DNA of 48,490 nucleotides from an uncultured Clostridia bacterium (GCA_947631855.1 CANRMX010000013.1:1-48490); one strand, 5' to 3'; positions 1 through 8,409 are shown, numbered from the stretch's first letter. Program-made: numbers and translations. Notes: generated from the sequence alone by a model not told the origin.

Positions 1-96
1 GTTTTCACTTCAAAACCCATTCCGCTGCCATAAAACACGATTATTTTCTTTTTGTCCCTATCTGGTATAACTCATGTTTGACAAACCTACAAATTT
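1..96. other. Left-edge AT-rich segment, probable end of an IS beyond the window
   Basis: This stretch lies downstream of the histidine-phosphatase-fold gene and has no coding sequence. Positions 74-91 are an exact reverse-complement match (18 bp) to the outer end of the IS element at 8748-8765. That suggests a related insertion element extends leftward out of the window, although the sequence inside position 74 does not match the intact IS. The identity of that element cannot be determined from what is visible. Confidence 0.5.
74..91 (-). repeat. IS terminal sequence shared with the IS at 8.75 kb
   Basis: Reading the minus strand from position 91 gives TGTAGGTTTGTCAAACAT, identical to plus positions 8748-8765 of the intact IS. 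It ends 5 bp from the stop codon of the neighbouring gene. Inside this 18 bp the two sequences diverge, so the left element is either a different IS with the same tip or a remnant. Confidence 0.6.
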
Positions 97-807
97 TTAT
101 CTCTGCTCCTCCCCGTGCTCCCCATAGGCACGGTCGGCGGCCTCCCGGGCCAGATCCACCAGGAAATGGTCGGGCCGCTCCTGCTCCTCATCGTGGGTGA
201 GCGGCAGCGTGCACACCGCCTCCATCACCATGGAGCGCATCCACAGCCCGGGCGTGATCCGCACCGTGTACCCGCAGCCGGGCTCGCACATCCAGTCGTA
301 GGGCTTCGCCCGCGGGATGCCGTATGCCGCTAGGATGGAAGTCAGCACGCCCGCGTGGGTCACCAGCACCGCCTGGGTCTCTCCCCGGGCCATGAGATTC
401 TGCACCAGCATCTCAAACCCCGCGCAGACCCGCTGCACGAACACCGGGCTGCTCTCGCCGTTGGGCGGTGCGGTCATGCCGCCGCCCTCCAGCCACTGCA
501 AAAAGCCCGGTTCGTTTTTCAGTTCCGCGGCGGTCTTGTTTTCCCAATCGCCGAAATCGCACTCCGCCATCTCGAAGATCACCTCGGGGTCGGCCTCGGG
601 GTAGAGGATCTTCAAGGTATCCACGCACCGGGTGGAGGGGCTGGCGAAGAACTGCGCAGCCTTGGGGTATTCGTATTCCGCTTTCAGCTTGGCCAGCTGC
701 ACGATGCCGCTGGTGCCCAGGGGCGATTCGGTGCGGCCGATGTACCGCCCCTGCAAATTGCCCTCGCAGGGCATATTGCGGATGAGATGGATATAATAGG
801 ATTTCAT
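97..807 (-). CDS. Histidine phosphatase superfamily protein with substituted catalytic His
   Basis: The 236-aa protein has the phosphoglycerate-mutase-like fold signature: an N-terminal segment LIRNMPCEGN (residues 8-17), a GRTESPLG motif (24-31), the conserved Arg of SPSTRCVDT (R60), an acidic residue near E82, and the second catalytic His in VTHAG (H151). In this superfamily the first motif is normally RHG and its His carries the phosphate. Here the aligned position is Asn11, so ordinary phosphatase or mutase chemistry is doubtful. The family covers phosphoglycerate mutases, cobalamin pathway phosphatases and others, and the substrate cannot be assigned. A well-formed promoter precedes it on the minus strand, and it appears monocistronic. 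Confidence 0.8.
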   Translation of the reverse strand: MKSYYIHLIRNMPCEGNLQGRYIGRTESPLGTSGIVQLAKLKAEYEYPKAAQFFASPSTRCVDTLKILYPEADPEVIFEMAECDFGDWENKTAAELKNEPGFLQWLEGGGMTAPPNGESSPVFVQRVCAGFEMLVQNLMARGETQAVLVTHAGVLTSILAAYGIPRAKPYDWMCEPGCGYTVRITPGLWMRSMVMEAVCTLPLTHDEEQERPDHFLVDLAREAADRAYGEHGEEQR

Positions 808-864
808 GGGGCCTCCTTCAAAACCCGCCGTGCTTGCGGCGGGCCGCAGTCTGTCCTACCTGCG

Positions 865-893
865 ATTATACACGGTGAACGCGAAACCGTCAA
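865..893 (-). promoter_or_regulatory. Sigma-A-type promoter for the histidine-phosphatase-fold gene
   Basis: On the minus strand, TTGACG (888-893) and TATAAT (865-870) are separated by 17 bp and read toward the gene starting at 807. A GC hairpin (CCCGCCG/CGGCGGG) lies in the 5' leader. Confidence 0.7.
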
Positions 894-897
894 CCCC

Positions 898-966
898 GCC
901 GCCGAAGCGGCGCGCGCAGCGCGCCCGCCCGGCGAAGCCGGGCCTTCGGCGGCGGCCTGAGGCCGC
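898..966. repeat. Compound inverted repeat (three-way junction) upstream of asnB
   Basis: Outer arms GCCGCCGAAG (898-907) and CTTCGGCGGC (944-953) are perfect complements. They enclose two perfect 7-bp hairpins, at 909-925 with loop GCA and at 927-943 with loop GAA. A further hairpin with loop TGA (952-966) follows immediately. Only one base separates adjacent arms. It lies 5 bp upstream of the -35 box at 888-893. The architecture resembles the structures at 11423-11505 and 15017-15117. Confidence 0.75.
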
Positions 967-1330
967 TTTCACTTCGCGGAGCAAACGCAATTTTCGCTTC
1001 GCGCAAATAGCGTTGCGCAATCCTCGCTTTGCTCGGATAGCGGCGCGTTCTCAATCGCACGGGTACGCAAAAGGGATCAACCCCTATCGCGGAATTTACT
1101 GCGTACTGGAAACGGGTGCGCTTCACTTGACCCAACTGACCGCCATCTCCGCCGGGCCTTCGGCGGCAGGCTGTGCCTGCGTCTACTTCCTCTTGAAAGA
1201 AAAAGCCAGCCTTTTTGAAAAAGAGGCTAAAACCTTTTGCTTGCAAAAGGTTAGCGAAAAACTTTACGTGGCTCGGGGCAAATTGAGCAAAGAACTTTCT
1301 GAACGCGGCCCAATGCGTACAAAATAAAGA
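967..1330. repeat. Non-coding spacer built of dispersed repeats and hairpins
   Basis: No gene is visible here. Positions 981-1015 match, with a few differences, the reverse complement of 43791-43825. The stretch around 1092-1130 matches the reverse complement of roughly 43722-43766. Small hairpins follow: GCAGGC/GCCTGC near 1168-1182, an AGCCTTTTT/AAAGAGGCT pair near 1207-1227, and AACCTTTTGC/GCAAAAGGTT near 1232-1253. The segment near 1260-1300 shares AAAAACTTT and GGCTCGG words with the fabD-fabG repeats. It reads like layered remnants of intergenic repeat families. Confidence 0.55.
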
Positions 1331-1359
1331 TTGGCATTTCCGCGGAAGTGTGGTAGAAT
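1331..1359 (+). promoter_or_regulatory. Promoter of asnB
   Basis: TTGGCA (1331-1336) and TAGAAT (1354-1359) are spaced by 17 bp, with an extended -10 TGG immediately before the -10 box. It is 35 bp upstream of the asnB start codon. Confidence 0.65.
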
Positions 1360-1393
1360 AACACGGATAGAACTTGAAAGGCAGGGAATTTCC

Positions 1394-3223
1394 ATGTGCG
1401 GATTTGTTGGCTACACCGGGAGCCTGGTACAGGAGAAAAGCGTATTGCAGGCCATGACGGACGCCATTGCCCATCGCGGCCCGGACGATGCGGATTACTA
1501 TACCGACGAGGGGATCGCGCTGGGCTTCCGGCGGCTGTCCATCATCGACCTGGCCGGCGGCCGCCAGCCCATCGTCAACGAGGACGGCACCAAGGTGCTG
1601 GTCTTTAACGGCGAGATCTACAACTTCCAGTCCATCCGGGAGGAGCTGCTCAAGGCCGGGCACGTTTTCAAGACCCGTGCGGATTCCGAGGTGCTGCTCC
1701 ACGGCTACGAGGAATACGGCAGCGAATTGCTCAACAAGCTGCGGGGGATGTTCGCTTTCGTCATCTGGGACCGGGAAAAGCAGGAGCTTTTCGGCGCCCG
1801 GGATTTCTTCGGCATCAAGCCGCTGTACTATGCCTGGATGGACGGGGCGTTCCTGTTCGGCTCGGAGATCAAGGCGTTCCTCCAGCATCCCGGCTTCAAG
1901 AAGGAACTGAACACCCGGGCGCTGGAAAATTACCTCTCCTTCCAGTATTCTCCCGGCCCGGAGACCTTCTTCAAAAACGTGTACAAGCTGCCGCCCGCCC
2001 ACTATTTCACCTGCAAGGACGGCAAGCTGACCATCACCCGCTACTGGCTCCCCACCTTCAACGCGGAGGAGGACAAGCCCCTGGAATACTGGGTGGACGC
2101 CATCGAAAAGACCTTTGACGATTCCGTGCGGGCCCACAAGATCAGCGACGTGGAGGTGGGGTCGTTCCTGTCCTCCGGGGTGGATTCCAGCTATGTGGCC
2201 TGCTCCGCCGACGTGGACAAGACCTTCACCGTGGGCTTCGACAACGGCACCAAGTACAACGAGATCAGCTACGCCCAGGAGCTTTCCGAGCTGATCCCCG
2301 TGAAGAACATCAGCAAGGTGATCACGCCGGAAGAATTCTGGGGCAATTTCGGGAAGATCCAGTACCACATGGACGAGCCCCTGGCCGATCCCTCCGCCGT
2401 GGCCCTCTATTTCGTGTGCAACACCGCTGCCAAGCACCTGAAGGTGGTGCTTTCCGGCGAGGGCGCGGACGAGATCTTCGGCGGGTACAATATTTACCGG
2501 GAGCCGCTGGACGTCACCTGGTACGATAAGATTCCCTTCCCCATCCGCCGGCTGATCGGCAAGATCGCCGGGGCGCTGCCGCCCATGCGTGGCCTGAACT
2601 TCCTGGTGCGCAGGGGCAAGCGGATCGAGGAACGCTTCATCGGCAACGCCTATATGTTCACCGAAAAGGAGCGCAAAGCCCTGCTCAACATCGCCACCGA
2701 CGCCCAGGCTCCCGAGGCCCTGACCAAGCCCTATTACGACATGGTGCGGGAGAAGGACCCGGTGACCAAGATGCAGTTTGTGGACCTCAACATGTGGATG
2801 GTGGGGGATATCCTGCTCAAGGCCGACAAGATGAGCATGGCCAATTCGCTGGAGCTGCGGGTGCCTTTCCTGGATAAGGAGATCATGGCGCTGGCCGGGC
2901 GGATTCCCCTGAAATACCGGGTGAACAAGGAAAACACCAAATACGCCATGCGTCAGGCCGCCCACCGCCGGATGCCCGAAAAGTGGAGCACCAAAAAGAA
3001 GCTGGGCTTCCCGGTGCCCACCCGGGTGTGGTTGAAGGAGGACAAATACTACGGCGTGGTCAGCGCCATGTTCCAGAGCGACGCCGCCAAGCGGTTCTTC
3101 CACACGGAGAAGCTCATGAAGCTGCTGGACGACCACCGCGCAGGCAAGGCGGACAACAGCCGCCGGGTCTGGACGGTCTACACCTTCCTGGTGTGGTACG
3201 AGGAATTCTTCGTCAAGCGCTGA
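1394..3223 (+). CDS. asnB: Asparagine synthase (glutamine-hydrolysing)
   Basis: The 609-aa protein converts aspartate to asparagine using ATP and glutamine. The ATG at 1394 is chosen because it places the catalytic Cys at residue 2 (MCGFVGYTG), as required for the N-terminal nucleophile glutaminase domain, and AGGCAGGG lies just upstream. The C-terminal synthetase domain carries the ATP pyrophosphatase loop SSGVDSS near residue 259. Length is normal for the long bacterial AsnB type. The gene stands alone, with its own promoter at 1331-1359 and a strong hairpin after the stop. Whether it serves amino acid supply or another amidotransfer reaction is not shown by context, but domain conservation favours canonical AsnB. 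Confidence 0.95.
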   Translation: MCGFVGYTGSLVQEKSVLQAMTDAIAHRGPDDADYYTDEGIALGFRRLSIIDLAGGRQPIVNEDGTKVLVFNGEIYNFQSIREELLKAGHVFKTRADSEVLLHGYEEYGSELLNKLRGMFAFVIWDREKQELFGARDFFGIKPLYYAWMDGAFLFGSEIKAFLQHPGFKKELNTRALENYLSFQYSPGPETFFKNVYKLPPAHYFTCKDGKLTITRYWLPTFNAEEDKPLEYWVDAIEKTFDDSVRAHKISDVEVGSFLSSGVDSSYVACSADVDKTFTVGFDNGTKYNEISYAQELSELIPVKNISKVITPEEFWGNFGKIQYHMDEPLADPSAVALYFVCNTAAKHLKVVLSGEGADEIFGGYNIYREPLDVTWYDKIPFPIRRLIGKIAGALPPMRGLNFLVRRGKRIEERFIGNAYMFTEKERKALLNIATDAQAPEALTKPYYDMVREKDPVTKMQFVDLNMWMVGDILLKADKMSMANSLELRVPFLDKEIMALAGRIPLKYRVNKENTKYAMRQAAHRRMPEKWSTKKKLGFPVPTRVWLKEDKYYGVVSAMFQSDAAKRFFHTEKLMKLLDDHRAGKADNSRRVWTVYTFLVWYEEFFVKR

Positions 3224-3268
3224 TTTTGGCCCCCCGCTTTTTGCGTTTGTTTCTTCCACTTTTTCGTT

Positions 3269-3299
3269 GCTCTCCCCCGCCCGTAGGGCGGGGGAGAGC
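3269..3299. terminator. Perfect 14-bp hairpin after asnB
   Basis: GCTCTCCCCCGCCC and its exact complement flank a 3-base GTA loop, 45 bp after the asnB stop. It is followed by AATTAATTAAT rather than a pure T tract. It probably terminates asnB and is one of a class of very GC-rich intergenic hairpins in this window. Confidence 0.6.
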
Positions 3300-3370
3300 A
3301 ATTAATTAATGCTCAGAGAAAAAGTAGGCAAAAAAGAACTTTGCTTGGCTTGACCGAACAAAGATAAAGA

Positions 3371-3397
3371 GCCTCCCTGCCCTTCGGGCGGGGAGGC
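3371..3397. terminator. Second GC-rich hairpin between asnB and the convergent GNAT gene
   Basis: GCCTCCCTGCCC pairs (one G-U) with GGGCGGGGAGGC around loop TTC and is followed by AATTATTATA. The words GAGCCTCCCTGCCC upstream and GGCGGGGAGGC downstream recur near 43640-43695. It may serve the minus-strand GNAT gene ending at 3515 or simply be a dispersed repeat. Confidence 0.45.
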
Positions 3398-3514
3398 AAT
3401 TATTATACAGCTTGTCCCGGTCGACATCATCCGGCACAAAGCGTTTGACGCTCTCCAAGCGCCGCACGGCCAGTAGCTACGATCGATTCCGTCTCCTTCT
3501 CCCAAAAACCCCAA

Positions 3515-4015
3515 TTAGTAATCAAATGTGTTTTGGTTCACGTCAATGGTGGTCGACAGCTTTTCGCCCTTATAGGGCTTTCTGATCTCGATCAAGTTCA
3601 AAACCGTGTACCCTTTGGCGCGGAGGAATTGGATCATACCGTTGTTATTAGGATGCACATAGTTATAGACGGTTTCTTCACCTCGGCTTGCGGCAATTTC
3701 CTCGGCCTTTTCAAAGAGCCGCGTGGCCACGCCTTTGCGCCGGTATTCGTTTCGGACGTAGAGGTGCTCCACCCAAAGGCAAGGGCAACCGTCGTCAGTC
3801 CTGCACACGATATAGCCCGCCAAATTGCCTGCGTCCTCTGCGGCAAAGACAGGATACCCGGCCTCCAAAAATTCCAATATCTCCTCCCTGCCCGCTTCCA
3901 AATCCGGCTGCGCTTCGATCCCTTTATAGGCGTGAAGCGTCACCCGAAAATCGGCCACCAAGGGTGCAAGCGTATCTGCCAACTGCCTGTCAACTTGGAT
4001 GATGTTCAAACCCAT
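3515..4015 (-). CDS. GNAT family N-acetyltransferase
   Basis: The 166-aa protein has the acetyl-CoA-binding pattern of GNAT enzymes: VEHLYVRNEYRRKGVA (beta4 and the pyrophosphate-binding Arg/Gly loop, about residues 103-118), then a helix and the late motif MIQFLRAKGY. The substrate is unknown. AGGAGG lies only two bases before the ATG at 4015, so the true start could be the TTG two codons downstream (4009), giving MNIIQV with better spacing. It lies 19 bp after the transglutaminase gene on the same strand and could be the distal gene of the moxR operon. Confidence 0.85.
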   Translation of the reverse strand: MGLNIIQVDRQLADTLAPLVADFRVTLHAYKGIEAQPDLEAGREEILEFLEAGYPVFAAEDAGNLAGYIVCRTDDGCPCLWVEHLYVRNEYRRKGVATRLFEKAEEIAASRGEETVYNYVHPNNNGMIQFLRAKGYTVLNLIEIRKPYKGEKLSTTIDVNQNTFDY

Positions 4016-4034
4016 TTCCTCCTCGTCATACTTT

Positions 4035-6290
4035 TTATTTTCCGCCGAACAGTGCCCGGCCCAGGAATCCCCGGACGAAATACCGCCCCGGGCCCAAGCG
4101 CTTTTTCAGCGCCGCTTCCAGTGTCTGGCAGACCTCTCCCATGCCCCGCACTTCCTCCTCCGTGGGCGGATAGCCGCCGAAGCGCAGGCGATTCATGGTC
4201 CGCCCCACGGCTTCAAAGGTCACTCCCGCCGATGTGCCCACGGCCTCCTCGGCCCGGAGCAGGAACCCGGTGAGGGTCTCGCCGCCCTGGGGCTCCACGT
4301 CCCAGAGGGACAGCTGCCGCAGGATCGCCCGATAGTAGAATTCCGCCCCATCCGCCGGGTCGGGATGGCGGGCCAGCACCGTTTCCGGCCGGTACTGCCG
4401 GGGATAATACCCCATGCCGAAGGCCACGAACACGCCCACGGCGGCCAGCAGCAGGGCAGCGATCCCCGCAGCCGTAAGATCGAATCTCCCGGCGGCCGCG
4501 ATCATCTCCTCCGGCAGGGGCTCTTCCGGCGCGGGAGAGACGCTGGGCTTGGGGGCGGGAGAGCGGGCGGGCTTGGTCTCCGAGGAGAATTCCCGTTCCG
4601 GGATGCGGAACACCGTCCCGGTGAGGGCGTCCACCGGCACCCAGCCGATGTGGGCCAGGTAGATCTCCGTCCAGGCGTGGGCGGTGTACTGGGTGGCAAC
4701 GCACCGGCCCATGGCGGGGTCGTACACCATGGCGTAGCCTGTCACATACCGGGCGGGGACACCGCAGAGGCGGCACATCACCGTGAGGGCCGAGGCGTAG
4801 TAGGTGCAGTAGCCCTGCTTGTCCCGGAGGAACGCCGCCACGAAGTCCTCCTCCGGGTCGGGGTCGCCGGGCGTCAGGGTGTAGGTGCAGGTCTCCTCCA
4901 GATAATCCCGCAGGGCCATGGCCTTGGGGTAGGGGGTCACGCAATCCTCCGTGAGCTCCGCGCACAGCTCCCGCACCCAGTCGGGCACGGTATCGGGCAC
5001 CTGCAAACAGGTTGATTCGATCTCCGCCAGCCGCGCATCCTCCTCCAGAGGGGCGGCGGCCACCAGGTCCATCACGTTGCTGTCGAAGAAGTAATTGACG
5101 GTGTTCCAGGGCTGGGCGGTGAGGGTGAAGGTGTAGCCCGAGCCCGGCGCCGCCGTCAGCCAGGTCTCCCCTTGCAAATCGAAATACACGTCTCCCGTCA
5201 TCGTGGAGCCCGGCTCCACCGAACGGGTGCGGTAGGGCAAAAACAGGGCCTGATTCCCCACCCGGGAGATCACTTCCCCATCCACATCCACAAAGAGCCC
5301 CACACTGCCCGCCGGCACGGATTCCGGCCCCCACAGACCGTAGGCTTCTTGGCGCTCGTTCCGAAACAGCAGGCTCTCCAGCCGGAAGCTGCCCGCACTG
5401 GCCTGGGGCGCGTCCGTCCAGGTGGAGCCGTTGTAGAATTCCATGGCCTCTCCCCGCAGAAGGAAAGGCGTCTCGGTGTCCACCAGGAACAGGATCTCGT
5501 CTCCCGGGTCGATGTTGCCGCCCAGGGTGCCCCGGAGGGGCATCAGCCCCATGCGTCCCATGGAGGTGGCGGGGAATCCCTGCACCGGGCCCCAGTGGTA
5601 GCCCCAATAATCCTGCACGTCCTGCACCAGATGCCGCACCCCGGTGGAATACCACTCCTCGTCGGCGGCGGGGCCGCACAGCAGGCTCAGCCCCAGCACG
5701 GGCAGGGTAAAGAGCAGGGCGATCCCCTGGGCCCGCAGGCGGCGGCTGTCTTTCAAACTCATGCGGGGCAGGCTGACGATCACCCCGGCGGCAAACAGCA
5801 AAAACGGGGCCAGCACCTCCCCCGGGCCGAAGAAGCTCCCGAAGCACACGAAGCCCACCGCCAAAAGGGAAAGCGCCCAGGGGGCCGGGAACCGGTGACA
5901 CAGCAGCCAGAACAGCAGCACCACCGGCAGCAGCACCCAAAAGGCCGCCAGCATCCGTCCCCAGGGCTGGGGATACAGGGCGCTTTCGGGCATCCCGCCC
6001 AGGCACCAGGGGACGAAATCCACGATCCATTCCAACAGGGCCCCGCCCCGGCCAAAGAGAACCAGCGCCAGGCAGGGCAGGCCGAATCCGCCCAGCAGCA
6101 GGGCGGCGGGCAGCCACACCCGCAGGGAGCCCGTGGCGAACACCGCCAGCAGCAGCACCGTCAGCAGCGCCAGCATGAAGGTGGACACTTCCCATCCCAG
6201 GGCCGGGAAGAGCACCATGCCCGCCGCCAGAGAGAACAGCAGGGCGCACAGGAGATCGATGGCGAACAGGGCAGATTTTTCACGATTCAC
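4035..6290 (-). CDS. TgpA-like membrane transglutaminase-domain protein
   Basis: The 751-aa protein begins with a run of hydrophobic segments (about residues 10-190, DUF3488/TgpA_N-like). An extracytoplasmic region follows, then a transglutaminase-like core with the Cys-His-Asp triad at Cys495 (GYCTYYAS), His538 (HAWTE) and Asp554 (VPVDALTG). After that come a Pro/Ser-rich linker, a further membrane segment and a DUF4129-like tail. The GTG start at 6290 overlaps the DUF58 stop (GTGA), which rules out longer in-frame readings through that gene. Such proteins are usually paired with MoxR and DUF58 proteins. Their substrates are poorly known, and a role in cell-envelope protein processing is inference. 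Confidence 0.88.
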   Translation of the reverse strand: MNREKSALFAIDLLCALLFSLAAGMVLFPALGWEVSTFMLALLTVLLLAVFATGSLRVWLPAALLLGGFGLPCLALVLFGRGGALLEWIVDFVPWCLGGMPESALYPQPWGRMLAAFWVLLPVVLLFWLLCHRFPAPWALSLLAVGFVCFGSFFGPGEVLAPFLLFAAGVIVSLPRMSLKDSRRLRAQGIALLFTLPVLGLSLLCGPAADEEWYSTGVRHLVQDVQDYWGYHWGPVQGFPATSMGRMGLMPLRGTLGGNIDPGDEILFLVDTETPFLLRGEAMEFYNGSTWTDAPQASAGSFRLESLLFRNERQEAYGLWGPESVPAGSVGLFVDVDGEVISRVGNQALFLPYRTRSVEPGSTMTGDVYFDLQGETWLTAAPGSGYTFTLTAQPWNTVNYFFDSNVMDLVAAAPLEEDARLAEIESTCLQVPDTVPDWVRELCAELTEDCVTPYPKAMALRDYLEETCTYTLTPGDPDPEEDFVAAFLRDKQGYCTYYASALTVMCRLCGVPARYVTGYAMVYDPAMGRCVATQYTAHAWTEIYLAHIGWVPVDALTGTVFRIPEREFSSETKPARSPAPKPSVSPAPEEPLPEEMIAAAGRFDLTAAGIAALLLAAVGVFVAFGMGYYPRQYRPETVLARHPDPADGAEFYYRAILRQLSLWDVEPQGGETLTGFLLRAEEAVGTSAGVTFEAVGRTMNRLRFGGYPPTEEEVRGMGEVCQTLEAALKKRLGPGRYFVRGFLGRALFGGK

Positions 6291-7468
6291 AGCCGTTCCT
6301 CCTCCGCCCGCCGGGCCAGGAATTCCGTCATCTCCGTCCCGTAGAAGGACGCGGCCCGAAGGTGCCCGGCGGCGGTCTCCGTCCCCTCCGGCAGGGGCTT
6401 CGCCACCCAGTAGAAGCAGGGCACGTCGGCTTCCCGCAGCAGCGCAAGGCTTTGTTCGTCCGGCTCCGCGCCCAGCACATACACACAGGCGGGACGCTCC
6501 GCCTGCATCCACCCGGCCAGGAGCACCGCCAGTTCTTCCCCGTCCTCTCCTGCCCGGAAAGGCAGCAGGGCCAGCCAGCGCAGCAATTCCTGCAAACTCT
6601 GGAGATCGGAGACCGGCTCCGGCTGGGCATAGCCGCTGTCCGGGCACAGGATGCGCACCCGGTCCTGCTGCTGCAAATGGGCCCGCAGCACAGCCGCCGC
6701 GCATTCGGTGATGCGGTCGGCCAATTCGTCCCCGTCCTCCCCGATGGGCCGGGTATCCAGCGCGATCAGGCACCATCCGCCGGAAGGGTCCTCCTGCTGG
6801 CGGGTCATCAGGCTGCCCAACTTCAGGGAGGCCTTCCAATGCACCCGGGCCAGGCTGTCGCCGGGGACGAAGGCCCGCAGGTGGGAAAGCTCCTCCTCCC
6901 CGGTCATCAGCTCCAGCGCCCGGGTGCGGCTCTCCGCCGACGCCGCGGAGGCCGGCAGCGGGAAGGGCAGCAGCCGGGGCGTCACCAGCAGGGTGCGCAG
7001 GCGGTAATAGGGCAGGCGGCGCATATCCAGATGCATGGGCAAAAGGCCGAAGATGTCCTGGATATCCACCCGGGTCATGCCGATTTGATATTCCCCACGG
7101 CGCGGGAGAGCCAGAGGCAGCTCGAAAGCCGCGGACTTCCGGGGCGCCAGTTCGATGGGAATCTCCCGGCAGTCCCGGGGATCGGGCGCGGTGATGCGCA
7201 CCCGCATATGGGTAAAGGGAAAGGGTTTGTCGTTGTAGATGCCCAGATGCAGCGTGACGGTCCTGCCCTTTTCGGCCTCCGGGGCGCTGATCTCCTGGGT
7301 GTAGGAGAAGGACAGCAGCGTCCAGAGATTGAGGCCGAAGGCCGCCGCCAGCGTGAACAGCTGCACCAGCACCAGCAGGAAGCACAGCCGGCTGCCGGTG
7401 TAGAGCCCGGCAGACAGCGCGCCGATCAGCAGCAGATAATAAAAGACCCGATACGCCTTCATGGTCAC
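6287..7468 (-). CDS. DUF58 domain-containing membrane-anchored protein
   Basis: The 393-aa protein has two N-terminal hydrophobic segments (about residues 6-50), a beta-rich middle region, and the DUF58 core with the signature GEEELSHLRAFVPGDSLARV followed by VHWKASLKLGSL. DUF58 is related to von Willebrand A-type folds and normally works with MoxR ATPases. The start overlaps the moxR stop by four bases (ATGA) and its own stop overlaps the transglutaminase start, so the three are translationally coupled. A chaperone or assembly role with the MoxR partner is inferred from the conserved gene trio. Confidence 0.9.
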   Translation of the reverse strand: MTMKAYRVFYYLLLIGALSAGLYTGSRLCFLLVLVQLFTLAAAFGLNLWTLLSFSYTQEISAPEAEKGRTVTLHLGIYNDKPFPFTHMRVRITAPDPRDCREIPIELAPRKSAAFELPLALPRRGEYQIGMTRVDIQDIFGLLPMHLDMRRLPYYRLRTLLVTPRLLPFPLPASAASAESRTRALELMTGEEELSHLRAFVPGDSLARVHWKASLKLGSLMTRQQEDPSGGWCLIALDTRPIGEDGDELADRITECAAAVLRAHLQQQDRVRILCPDSGYAQPEPVSDLQSLQELLRWLALLPFRAGEDGEELAVLLAGWMQAERPACVYVLGAEPDEQSLALLREADVPCFYWVAKPLPEGTETAAGHLRAASFYGTEMTEFLARRAEEERL

Positions 7469-8409
7469 GACACCGCCGGGACTTTCAGCTCCTGCAGGAT
7501 GCTCCGCAGCACCTGCACCGGAGTCTGCTGCTTGAACACCGCCTGGTTTTTCAGGATCAGCCGGTGGGCCAATACGGGCTCCGCCAGGCGCTGCACGTCG
7601 TCGGGCTGGACGAAATCCCGGCCCATCAGGAGGGCATAGGCGCGGGCGGCGTTCATCAGCGCCAGAGAGCCCCGGGGACTGACGCCCAAAGCCACCTGCT
7701 CGTGGCGGCGGCTGGCCTCGGCAATGGCGATGATGTAATCCAGCACGGGCTTCTCGCAGCGCACTTTTTCAAATTCCTTTTGAATTTCCAGCAATTCCTC
7801 GGTACCGGCCACCTGCCGGAGCGTCTCCGGCTGCTCGCCCCGCATCCCCCGCGCCAGAATTTCCCGCTCCTGCACGCGGTCAGGATACCCCAGGGAAATG
7901 CGCATCAGAAAGCGGTCCAGCTGGGCCTCGGGCAGCGGGAAGGTGCCGGTGAGCTCGGCGGGATTCTGGGTGGCCAGCACCATGAACGGCGCGGGCAGAG
8001 GGAAAGTCTCCCCATCGATGGTAACCTGCTTTTCCTGCATGGCCTCCAGCAGGGAAGATTGGGTCTTGGGCCCGGTGCGGTTGATCTCGTCCGCCAGGAC
8101 GATCTGGTGCATCACGCTGCCCATGCGGACGATCCGTTCCCCGGTGGCCGGGTTGAACATGGTGTAGCCCGTCACGTCGGAGGGGGTCACGTCCGGGGTG
8201 AACTGGATGCGGGCGAAACTGCACCCCAAGGATTTCGCCAGCGAGGACACCAGCGTGGTCTTGCCCAAGCCCGGCACGTCCTCGATGAGCACGTGGCCGC
8301 CGCAGACCAGCGCGGTGAGCACCAGGTCTACGGTTTCCTCGCTGCCCACAAAAACCTTTTGGATATTTTCCTTCAGCAGCCCCATGGCCCGGGGCACGAT
8401 CTTCGACAC
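7465..8409 (-). CDS. MoxR-family AAA+ ATPase
   Basis: The 314-aa protein carries a Walker A motif EDVPGLGKTT (about residues 43-52), a Walker B segment LADEINR, and sensor-type LATQNP, matching MoxR ATPases in length and order. MoxR proteins act as ATP-dependent chaperones for envelope or metal-enzyme partners, often with DUF58 proteins. The GTG start at 8409 is preceded by AAGGAGGG at good spacing. It is the first gene of the coupled moxR-DUF58-transglutaminase operon and has its own promoter at 8509-8537. Confidence 0.92.
   Translation of the reverse strand: MSKIVPRAMGLLKENIQKVFVGSEETVDLVLTALVCGGHVLIEDVPGLGKTTLVSSLAKSLGCSFARIQFTPDVTPSDVTGYTMFNPATGERIVRMGSVMHQIVLADEINRTGPKTQSSLLEAMQEKQVTIDGETFPLPAPFMVLATQNPAELTGTFPLPEAQLDRFLMRISLGYPDRVQEREILARGMRGEQPETLRQVAGTEELLEIQKEFEKVRCEKPVLDYIIAIAEASRRHEQVALGVSPRGSLALMNAARAYALLMGRDFVQPDDVQRLAEPVLAHRLILKNQAVFKQQTPVQVLRSILQELKVPAVS

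Noticed and set aside
890-3301. Long minus-strand frame opposite asnB
   Set aside because: It is the GC-rich antisense of a certain gene, with Gln/His/Leu-rich low-complexity translation. The same applies to the long antisense frames opposite the fab operon, recA, cysS and rimO.
3230-3510. Small minus-strand protein between asnB and the GNAT gene
   Set aside because: The open frame crosses two strong hairpins, lacks a ribosome binding site and shows no family features.
4035-7385. A single 1116-residue transglutaminase protein
   Set aside because: The upstream part is the out-of-frame antisense-free shadow of the DUF58 gene. The GTG overlapping the DUF58 stop gives a proper TgpA-like start with a hydrophobic N-terminus.
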